NCBI GenBank assembly: GCA_027328265.1
Contig: DAHVVD010000046.1
Span: forward strand, 1 to 8,835
DNA length: 8,835 nucleotides
Direction of reading: 5' to 3'
Source of the DNA: Microcaldota archaeon
GTDB taxonomy: Archaea; Micrarchaeota; Micrarchaeia; Micrarchaeales; CABMGC01
In this document: positions 1 through 5,268 of the stretch, one piece after another
Layout: every line of letters begins with the position of its first letter
How positions within the stretch are numbered: position 1 is the first letter of the stretch
Position numbers and translations under genes: made by a program
Notes under the pieces: generated by a model
Told to the model about the DNA's origin: nothing
Seen by the model: the letters and a program-made list of their open reading frames with translations, nothing else
The model's database searches: none

Positions 1-2
1 TC

Positions 3-464
3 GCGCTCGTTGGCGAGAGCGTGCCTTCTGTCCTCAACGTTACATACTGCATTGCAGGAGGCTTCGCAAGCTCTGCTTCGGGCAATCTCTTCGTGCCGAC
101 GGGCAAGGTCTACTACCAGAACGGTACCTTGGCGGATTTGATCCTCTCCCCTAATCTTTACCAGGGCGCAATAGCCGGGCCGAACAACCAGACCTACCTG
201 CAGTTCATGGCGCTCTACCTGCCTGACAAGGCCGGGGCGATAAATGCACCCACCCAGTTCTACAACTCCACTTACTACCAGGCCTACTTCCTAGGCAAGC
301 TTCCTGGCTTCACCCTTGCATACCCGAAGAACTTCTCTGGCATAAACGAGGTAAACTCCACGAACACAGTAATGATCTTCGAGCTGAACAACTACACCGG
401 CACCCTGCCGTATGTGACACCTAAGCCGAGCTGGGTGCACAACAACTACACCATACCAGGGTGA
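3..464 (+). CDS. 3' end of a sequon-rich extracellular protein, possibly the C-terminal domain of an STT3/AglB oligosaccharyltransferase (partial)
   Basis: The reading frame is open at the left edge and ends at TGA 462-464, so only the last ~153 residues are visible and the start lies outside. The stretch has no membrane segment and is rich in Tyr, Asn, Thr and Pro. It carries eight N-X-S/T sequons (NVT, NGT, NQT, NST, NFS, NST, NYT, NYT), which points to an exported domain that is itself glycosylated. The run MALYLPDKAG, then TYYQAYFLGKLPGFTLAYPK, then NTVMIFEL resembles the end of the soluble domain of archaeal STT3/AglB enzymes, which transfer lipid-linked glycan to Asn outside the membrane. 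The catalytic WWDYG region would lie upstream and cannot be seen. The glycosyltransferase starting within about 25 bases downstream supports a glycosylation role. An S-layer or other surface glycoprotein is the main alternative. Confidence 0.45.
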   Translation, partial: ALVGESVPSVLNVTYCIAGGFASSASGNLFVPTGKVYYQNGTLADLILSPNLYQGAIAGPNNQTYLQFMALYLPDKAGAINAPTQFYNSTYYQAYFLGKLPGFTLAYPKNFSGINEVNSTNTVMIFELNNYTGTLPYVTPKPSWVHNNYTIPG

Positions 465-465
465 T
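460..465 (+). promoter_or_regulatory. Shine-Dalgarno GGTGAT before the glycosyltransferase
   Basis: GGTGAT is a perfect match to the archaeal 16S 3'-end complement and overlaps the TGA stop of the upstream gene. It lies three bases before CTG 469 but 21 bases before GTG 487. It therefore either supports a CTG start that completes the first beta strand, or is a chance match formed by the stop codon. Confidence 0.4.
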
Positions 466-486
466 AGTCTGGCGAGGCTAATCCTA

Positions 487-1617
487 GTGCAGCCGTACAT
501 CTCCCTCATGGGCGGTTTTGAGAGGGTCATGCTCAAGATAGCCCAGCATTACGAGGCACCCATACTTACGCTTGAATACAGCCCTAAGACTACCTTCCCG
601 GAATTCAAGGAGCTCGACATAAGAGTGATAGGCAAGAGCGTGCCGCTCGCCGGAATGCTTCCCTACAGGGCGCACCAGGGGCTTAGGTACGGCTACAACT
701 TCTACAACATGAAGATTACAGAGGACTATGACGTCATCAATGCCCACGTCTCGCCGAGCGAGTGGATAAGGCACAGGAACCCGAGGGTACTCTGGTACTG
801 CCACACGCCACCTAGAGAGGTATACGATCTCTACAAGGAGAGGATGTGGAACAGGTCGTTCAAGGAGAAGCTGATCTATTCTGCCATGGCCAAGACCTAC
901 AAGCTCATTGCAGATAGAGTAGTAAGGAAAATCGAGTTCATAGCTGCGAACAGCGGCAATACAAGAGAGCGAGTGAAGAGATATTTCGGGCGGGATTCCA
1001 CAGTGATAAATCCTGGGGTGGAGTACGAGAGGTTCGGGAGCGAGGGCGACGGAAAGTACTTCTTCTACCCTTCGAGGATACTGCCAAACAAGCGCCAGGA
1101 TTATGTGATAAGCGCGTTCAAGAGGTTCGAGAGAGAGTCTGGAAGGAACTACAGGCTAGTGCTGGCAGGAACCCTCTCGAAAGATCCTGAGCATCTCGCG
1201 TATTACGAGAAGCTGAAGAAGTCGATAGGCAACAGCAGGATAGAGATAAAGACAAACATCAACGATAGGCAGCTCCGCGCGCTCTATTCCAGGTCTACAT
1301 CTGTTCTCTTCGCCGCAATAAACGAGGACTACGGGTACATACCTTTGGAGGGAATGGCAAGTTCAAAGCCAGTGATTTCAGTAAATGAGGGAGGGCCGAT
1401 GGAAACGATAATGGACGGGAAGACCGGATTCCTCGTAGGCTCATACAACCAGATGGCCGAGAAGATGAAGTGGACAGCAGAACATGGGAGCGAGGCTGAG
1501 AAGATGGGAGCACGGGGCAGAAAGAGGGTCATTGAGAATTATTCCTGGGAGGTCTTCTTCAGGAAGTTCGACAAGGCATTGGCTTCGGTAAAAAAAGCGG
1601 GAGATGGAAAAGGCTAG
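487..1617 (+). CDS. GT4-family glycosyltransferase (GT-B fold)
   Basis: This is a cytoplasmic sugar transferase using a nucleotide-sugar donor, probably building a lipid-linked or surface glycan. Numbered from GTG 487 (376 aa), the N-terminal half has the acceptor-side loop MGGFERV (8-14) and the HTPPR motif (106-110) seen in mannosyltransferase-like GT4 enzymes. The C-terminal half has NPGVEYERF (175-183), the strand YPSRILPNKRQD (194-205), the GT4 E-x7-E signature EDYGYIPLE (E280, E288), SKPVISVNEGGPMETI (293-308) and GKTGFLV (311-317). All parts of the fold are present except that GTG 487 cuts into the first beta strand. The frame is open back to 418, and CTG 469 would restore LARLILVQPY. 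GGTGAT at 460-465 lies just before CTG 469, while GAGG at 474-477 could serve GTG 487. The donor and acceptor cannot be read from sequence. It follows the sequon-rich gene closely and is probably co-transcribed with it. Confidence 0.88.
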   Translation: MQPYISLMGGFERVMLKIAQHYEAPILTLEYSPKTTFPEFKELDIRVIGKSVPLAGMLPYRAHQGLRYGYNFYNMKITEDYDVINAHVSPSEWIRHRNPRVLWYCHTPPREVYDLYKERMWNRSFKEKLIYSAMAKTYKLIADRVVRKIEFIAANSGNTRERVKRYFGRDSTVINPGVEYERFGSEGDGKYFFYPSRILPNKRQDYVISAFKRFERESGRNYRLVLAGTLSKDPEHLAYYEKLKKSIGNSRIEIKTNINDRQLRALYSRSTSVLFAAINEDYGYIPLEGMASSKPVISVNEGGPMETIMDGKTGFLVGSYNQMAEKMKWTAEHGSEAEKMGARGRKRVIENYSWEVFFRKFDKALASVKKAGDGKG

Positions 1618-1925
1618 GCAGAGATCACGTATCTTGCGATTACCTTGGTTGCGCGCTCGAGGACTTCTTTTATGTTTTTGGTTGTGTTTGAGCCGGTGCA
1701 GATGAGCTTTCCGTTCTTGAAGAGTATTATGACGGCTTTTGGCTCCTTTATCCTGAAGATCGCGCCTGGGAACTGCTCGGGTTCGTAATCCACTTCCTTC
1801 ACGTTCTTAGAAAGGGAGAAGAGGTCTATGTTCGCGTGGAGGTCGGCGCTTACGACTATGTTTTGTATTTTTATCTGCGGGTTTATCTTAGGGACCACGC
1901 TGATTTTTGGGTTCTTTTTCGCCAT
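1614..1925 (-). CDS. Single-repeat TATA-binding-protein homologue (half-TBP)
   Basis: Archaeal TBP binds the TATA box and recruits TFB; it normally has about 180-190 residues in two tandem repeats forming a pseudo-symmetric saddle. This 103-residue protein has one repeat after a short basic N-terminus (MAKKNPK). Visible TBP hallmarks are IKIQNIVVSADL (18-29, with N22 and V24 of the DNA-contacting strand), YEPEQFPGAIFRIKEPK (47-63), IILFKNGKLICTG (66-78), and a C-terminal helix to residue 103. F52 and F69 match the phenylalanine pair that kinks DNA in each TBP lobe. The first block resembles the second repeat of ordinary TBP and the middle resembles both repeats. No second repeat is encoded on either side: downstream is the glycosyltransferase and upstream is non-coding. 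Codon use matches the neighbours, so recent import or decay is not suggested. It could act as a homodimer, pair with another TBP, or be an accessory paralogue. Confidence 0.85.
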   Translation of the reverse strand: MAKKNPKISVVPKINPQIKIQNIVVSADLHANIDLFSLSKNVKEVDYEPEQFPGAIFRIKEPKAVIILFKNGKLICTGSNTTKNIKEVLERATKVIARYVISA

Positions 1926-1952
1926 TGCCCTCAGGATATATGAGATAAGAAG

Positions 1953-1963
1953 CCTTTTAAAGG
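1953..1963 (-). promoter_or_regulatory. Probable TATA element for the half-TBP gene
   Basis: On the minus strand this reads CCTTTAAAAGG, centred about 33 bases before the ATG at 1925. With the usual archaeal 25-27 base spacing, transcription would start only a few bases upstream of the ATG, giving a leaderless or very short-leader mRNA. A weak GAGG lies just before the start codon. The element is also a near-palindrome, so an operator is possible. Confidence 0.45.
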
Positions 1964-2056
1964 TTAATCACGGCAGGCAAGGCATCGAGACCTTTGCTTT
2001 TCTATAATGTCCTACTGTGGATATGTTGGGATGGATATTTTTGACGGAAACGCCCA

Positions 2057-2073
2057 GAAGAAAGATATAAATA
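2057..2073 (+). promoter_or_regulatory. Upstream BRE/TATA element (distal thermosome promoter candidate)
   Basis: A purine-rich BRE-like run (AGAAGAAAG) leads directly into ATATAAATA, a textbook archaeal TATA box. The predicted start is near 2093-2096, which would give the thermosome mRNA a leader of roughly 60 bases. It lies about 54 bases upstream of the second element. Confidence 0.5.
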
Positions 2074-2110
2074 GTTAAGTGCAGATATATGCTCAGCTTG
2101 TTTACTTACG

Positions 2111-2128
2111 GAAAATCTATTTAATAAA
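2111..2128 (+). promoter_or_regulatory. Proximal BRE/TATA element of the thermosome
   Basis: GAAAA at 2111-2115 (BRE-like) precedes TATTTAATAAA at 2118-2128. The expected transcription start is about 2149, within a few bases of ATG 2153. A message from this promoter would be nearly leaderless, whereas a transcript from the distal element would carry GTGAT at 2145-2149 as a ribosome-binding site. Confidence 0.6.
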
Positions 2129-2152
2129 CAAACAAAAACAACCTGTGATATA

Positions 2153-3805
2153 ATGGCAGAGAACCAATTAGGACAACAGTATATGATATTGCCTGAGGGC
2201 GCGAGCAGGCTCCTCGGGAAGGAGGCGCAGAGGACTAACATCGCAGTCGGCTACGCAGTGGCAAGCATAGTGAGGACTACGCTGGGGCCTAAGGGCATGG
2301 ACAAGATGCTCGTAAGCGAGCTGGGCGACATAATAATAACAAACGACGGCGCCACGATACTTCAGGAGATGAATGTTGAGCATCCCATCGCAAAAATAAT
2401 GGTGGAGATAGCGAAGACCCAGGACAAGGAAGTAGGAGATGGCACCACTTCTGCGGTCATAATCGCAGGCGAACTTCTCAAGAACGCAGGCAGCCTCCTT
2501 GAGCAGGGCATACCTCCGGCAGCAATAATAAAAGGCTACGAGATGGCAAGGCAGAAGTCAACGGAGATATTGGAAGGCATAGCTGGAAAGATTGACATAA
2601 ATGACCACGACAAGCTCCTCAAGATAGCGCTTATCGCTATGGGCTCCAAGAACATCGGCAGTATGGATACCAAGAAGCTGCTTGCGAAGCTCGCACTTCA
2701 AGCCATAGAACAGGTGGCTGAAAAGAGCGGCAACAAGGTAACGATAGATAGGGACTTCATCAAGCTCGAGAAGAAAGAAGGGGGCTCTATAGAGGAGACT
2801 ACATTCATAAACGGCGTGCTCATAGACAAGGAAGTATCACATCCTGGAATGCCAAAGAGCATCAAGAACGCAAGCATAGCGCTGCTCGACGTGGCTCTTG
2901 AGATAGAGAAGACGGAGACAGATGCAAGGATAGAGATAACCTCGCCGGAACAGATGCAGTCCTTCCTCGCGCAGGAAGAGAAGATGCTCAAGGCAATGGC
3001 AGACAAGATAGCAAAGAGCAAGGCCAACGTGGTCTTCGTCCAGAAGGGCATAGACGACGTGGCACAGCACTATCTCGCTAAGGCAGGAATAATGGCAGTT
3101 AGAAGGGCCAAGAAGAGTGACATGGAGAAACTCGCGAAGGCAACTGGCGCAAGACTGGTAACAAGCCTCGACGACCTCACGCCTGCAGACCTCGGGTTCG
3201 CAGGTATGGTAGAGGAGAGAAAGATTTCTGGAGAGCAGATGGTCTTCGTAGAGAAGTGCAAAGACCCTAAGAGCGTGACTATATTCGTAAGAGGAGGCGC
3301 GAAGCAGACTGTAGATGAGGTCGAGAGGGCGCTTACCGACTCTCTTGGAGCTCTTGCAAGCACAGCCGAGTCAGGAAAATACGTCACAGGAGGCGGAAGC
3401 ACAGAGATAGATGTCGCTCTCAAGCTCAGGGACTACGCAACTGATGTAGGAGGAAGGGAGCAGCTCGCCATACAGGCGTTCGCAGACGCTTTGGAAGTCG
3501 TACCCAAGACGCTCGCAGACAGCTCGGGAATGGATGCCATAGACACGCTCGTGCAGCTCAGGAGCAAGCACAAGGGCGCTTCAGGCAAGGTCTACGGGAT
3601 AGACGTCTACACTAACTCGATAGCCGACATGGAGAAGCCAGGAGTTATAGAGCCGCTTAAGGTGAAGCTACAGGCGCTCTCCAGCGCAACAGAGGCTTCA
3701 GCCGCAATACTCAGAATAGACGACATGATAAGCTCAAAGGGCAGGGGAGGAGGAGGCGGACCTGGAGGAATGCCTCAGGGAGGCATGCCTGGCGCTGAAG
3801 ACTGA
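2153..3805 (+). CDS. thsA: Thermosome subunit (group II chaperonin)
   Basis: This ATP-driven cytosolic chaperonin folds proteins inside a double-ring cage with a built-in lid. At 550 residues it has normal full length. The equatorial domain shows TTLGPKGMDKM (42-52), NDGATI with D65 (64-69) and GDGTTS with D96 (95-100), which bind and hydrolyse ATP. The apical and intermediate domains follow, then FVRGGAKQTVDEVERAL, GGGSTEID and GMDAIDTLVQLR of the C-terminal equatorial part. The tail is the typical flexible Gly/Met-rich end (GGPGGMPQGGMPG). No key residue is missing. The ATG follows GTGATATA and two promoters. The only chaperonin gene in view may form homo-oligomers, but paralogues elsewhere cannot be excluded, so the alpha/beta designation is arbitrary. 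The tight spacing suggests that adkA, the DUF106 gene and rpl34e are read from its promoters. Confidence 0.98.
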   Translation: MAENQLGQQYMILPEGASRLLGKEAQRTNIAVGYAVASIVRTTLGPKGMDKMLVSELGDIIITNDGATILQEMNVEHPIAKIMVEIAKTQDKEVGDGTTSAVIIAGELLKNAGSLLEQGIPPAAIIKGYEMARQKSTEILEGIAGKIDINDHDKLLKIALIAMGSKNIGSMDTKKLLAKLALQAIEQVAEKSGNKVTIDRDFIKLEKKEGGSIEETTFINGVLIDKEVSHPGMPKSIKNASIALLDVALEIEKTETDARIEITSPEQMQSFLAQEEKMLKAMADKIAKSKANVVFVQKGIDDVAQHYLAKAGIMAVRRAKKSDMEKLAKATGARLVTSLDDLTPADLGFAGMVEERKISGEQMVFVEKCKDPKSVTIFVRGGAKQTVDEVERALTDSLGALASTAESGKYVTGGGSTEIDVALKLRDYATDVGGREQLAIQAFADALEVVPKTLADSSGMDAIDTLVQLRSKHKGASGKVYGIDVYTNSIADMEKPGVIEPLKVKLQALSSATEASAAILRIDDMISSKGRGGGGGPGGMPQGGMPGAED

Positions 3806-3828
3806 AGGCAAGATTAATCGTGGTATTT

Positions 3829-4407
3829 ATGGGCAAGATAATAATAACAGGCACACCTGGCTCCGGGAAGAGCACAATACTTTCCAAGATCACGGTTAAG
3901 GTCAAGGTGATAAACATGGGGGGCGAGATGATGAAGATCCTCGCTGAGAAAGGCATAACCGAAAGGGACAGGGTAAGGCACATACCATACAGCGAGACGG
4001 TAAAGACTCGGGCTGAAGTCGTAAAACGCATAAACAAGATAGGCGAAGATTCGCTCATAGACACCCACGCCAGCGTGAAGAGCAGCATAAGATACATACC
4101 AGGATTCTCGACAGCCGATCTGGACGAGCTAGAGGACATAAAAGGCGTGATCTACATAGATGCACATGCCAACGAGATAATGGTAAGAAGGCTTACTGAC
4201 ACAACGAGAGCCAGGGAGAATGATCTTGAGGATGAGATAAACCAGCAGAGGAGGATTAACACCTCGATATCTAGCTACTTCTCCTCTTATCTCGATGTGC
4301 CGCTCTACGTGATTATGAACAGGCAGAACCAGATAGAGAAGGCGGTGGCAGACGTAGAGAGGGCAGTAAACGACGCGCTGGGCAGAGAGAAACAGTGGGC
4401 TAAATGA
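3829..4407 (+). CDS. adkA: Archaeal-type adenylate kinase
   Basis: The enzyme catalyses ATP + AMP = 2 ADP in the cytoplasm. From ATG 3829 it has 192 residues, the usual size of the archaeal AdkA family. It has a Walker A loop GTPGSGKST (8-16), the MGGEMMKILAEKG segment of the AMP-binding region (30-42), ERDRVR (45-50), LIDTHASVKSS (76-86), the PGF turn (91-93), and the lid-side RRLTDTTRAR (120-129). A GTG at 3820 would add three residues (MVF), but the ATG start gives the normal N-terminus directly before the first strand. It begins 23 bases after the thermosome stop, and its TGA overlaps the next gene's ATG (ATGA, 4404-4407), suggesting translational coupling. The order adkA, DUF106, rpl34e is widely conserved in archaeal ribosomal/secretion clusters. 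Short P-loop NMP kinases can be confused, but the DTH and RRL segments favour AdkA. Confidence 0.92.
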   Translation: MGKIIITGTPGSGKSTILSKITVKVKVINMGGEMMKILAEKGITERDRVRHIPYSETVKTRAEVVKRINKIGEDSLIDTHASVKSSIRYIPGFSTADLDELEDIKGVIYIDAHANEIMVRRLTDTTRARENDLEDEINQQRRINTSISSYFSSYLDVPLYVIMNRQNQIEKAVADVERAVNDALGREKQWAK

Positions 4408-4889
4408 TATCAATAGAGCTCGAGATTCTAGCTGTCACTGTCGGATATTCGCTGCTCCTAGTGGCTTTCCAGAGGCTCCTCATAGACGTCGACAAGATGT
4501 ACGAACTTAGGGCACACATAAACAAGCACCAGAAAAACCTCATGGAGATGGCAAAGAACAACGCCTCAAAGGAGGAGATGGCGGAGAAGCAGAAGCTTCT
4601 CATAGCCGCGACTACCGAGAGCTTCAAGATGCAAATAAAGGTGATGGTGGTGACTCTTCCAATCTACGCAATCCTGTATTACTTTGTCCTGCCAAAGTAT
4701 TTCAGCGCGGCTCCGAATCTCCAGATACTCTCGCTTTCGCTCAGCTACCGATGGTCATTTATAATTTTCTCGATCATACTTACATTCACGCTGCAGACGC
4801 TGATATCGTTCTACGACAGAAAGAGGCTGAAGGACAAGTACAACTTCGGGCTTATGCAGAACACATTCAAGGACGAGAAGCAAGCATGA
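4404..4889 (+). CDS. DUF106 membrane protein of the EMC3/Get1/Oxa1 insertase superfamily
   Basis: This small membrane protein probably helps insert membrane proteins. The DUF106 (Ylp1-like) family is regarded as an archaeal member of the Oxa1/YidC/EMC3/Get1 group. The 161 residues show a first hydrophobic helix at about 5-23, a charged, Met-rich coiled-coil segment at about 28-70 (LRAHINKHQKNLMEMAKNN), a second helix at about 78-97, a third at about 114-137, and a basic tail. This three-helix plus cytosolic coiled-coil plan is the family hallmark; the Met-rich coil is thought to contact hydrophobic substrates. The ATG overlaps the adkA stop by four bases. It sits between adkA and rpl34e, as in many archaea, where this block neighbours secY and ribosomal genes. 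Assignment rests on topology, motif style and context; substrate specificity is unknown. Confidence 0.85.
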   Translation: MISIELEILAVTVGYSLLLVAFQRLLIDVDKMYELRAHINKHQKNLMEMAKNNASKEEMAEKQKLLIAATTESFKMQIKVMVVTLPIYAILYYFVLPKYFSAAPNLQILSLSLSYRWSFIIFSIILTFTLQTLISFYDRKRLKDKYNFGLMQNTFKDEKQA

Positions 4890-4900
4890 TGATAATTATT

Positions 4901-4905
4901 AGGTG
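4901..4905 (+). promoter_or_regulatory. Shine-Dalgarno AGGTG deciding the TTG start of rpl34e
   Basis: AGGTG is followed after five bases by TTG 4911. No ATG or GTG at this point gives the conserved L34e N-terminus, so the site supports initiation at TTG. Confidence 0.7.
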
Positions 4906-4910
4906 TTGAT

Positions 4911-5237
4911 TTGCCGAAACCGATGCAGAGATCAAGGAGCATGAGGAGACTTGACAGGGTCACTCCGAAGGGCAGGCACGTGTTGCATTACAGGAGGAGG
5001 GCAAACTCCCTGCCTCATTGCGGAATCTGCGGAGCTGAACTAAGCGGAATCTCGATAAAGAGGGGCGCGAAGAGCGGCAGCAGAAGGTCCAACGAGAGGC
5101 TTTTCGGGGGTGCTCTCTGCGCAAGATGCACTTCAGAAGTGATAAAGTACGCGAGCAGGATAGAGCAGGGAGAGATGAAGATGAGCGAGGTAGGCATAAA
5201 GCAGAGGGCGTACATTCTGCAGATGGTCTCACACTGA
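4911..5237 (+). CDS. rpl34e: 50S ribosomal protein L34e
   Basis: This is a zinc-binding protein of the large ribosomal subunit found in archaea and eukaryotes. The basic N-terminus RSRSMRRLDRVTPKGRHVLH (7-26) matches the family opening. The zinc ribbon is complete: CGIC (C37, C40) and CARC (C70, C73), with FGGALC before the second pair. The start is TTG 4911, chosen because AGGTG lies five bases upstream and the sequence begins MPKPMQRSRS as expected. At 108 residues it is about 20 longer than many archaeal L34e proteins, through a C-terminal extension (IEQGEMKMSEVGIKQ and following) that may form a helix. It follows the DUF106 gene by 21 bases and is the last gene of the run. The genes that often come next in archaea (cmk, rpl14e, truB) are absent, and a convergent gene begins 31 bases beyond. 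Confidence 0.93.
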   Translation: MPKPMQRSRSMRRLDRVTPKGRHVLHYRRRANSLPHCGICGAELSGISIKRGAKSGSRRSNERLFGGALCARCTSEVIKYASRIEQGEMKMSEVGIKQRAYILQMVSH

Positions 5238-5268
5238 TACGCTGCAAGCTGCCTGCGCTTTGCTGATT

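Larger units (their letters stand above)
1926..2152. other. Divergent intergenic region between the half-TBP gene and the thermosome
   Basis: This 227-base spacer separates two divergent genes. It contains a TATA-like element for the left gene near 1958 and two BRE/TATA-like elements for the thermosome, at about 2061-2073 and 2111-2128. AGATATA occurs at 2063 and again at 2083. Only a 23-codon open frame (2007-2078) is present, with no convincing support. No RNA gene was recognised. Confidence 0.6.

Noticed and set aside
1295..1613. A search for a second TBP repeat beyond the half-TBP stop, in case of a frameshift
   Set aside because: The minus-strand frames here show none of the TBP motifs, and the plus strand is an intact glycosyltransferase with its catalytic E-x7-E.
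2007..2078. A 23-codon open frame (MSYCGYVGMDIF...) between the half-TBP gene and the thermosome
   Set aside because: It is very short, has no ribosome site, and its 3' end runs through the distal BRE/TATA element, so the sequence is better explained as promoter DNA.
3820..3828. GTG 3820 as the start of adkA
   Set aside because: It adds only MVF before the normal N-terminus; ATG 3829 begins directly before the first beta strand, as in AdkA proteins.
5238..5268. A GC-rich, partly palindromic spacer between rpl34e and the regulator as a terminator
   Set aside because: The possible stems are weak and there is no T run, so a terminator cannot be supported.
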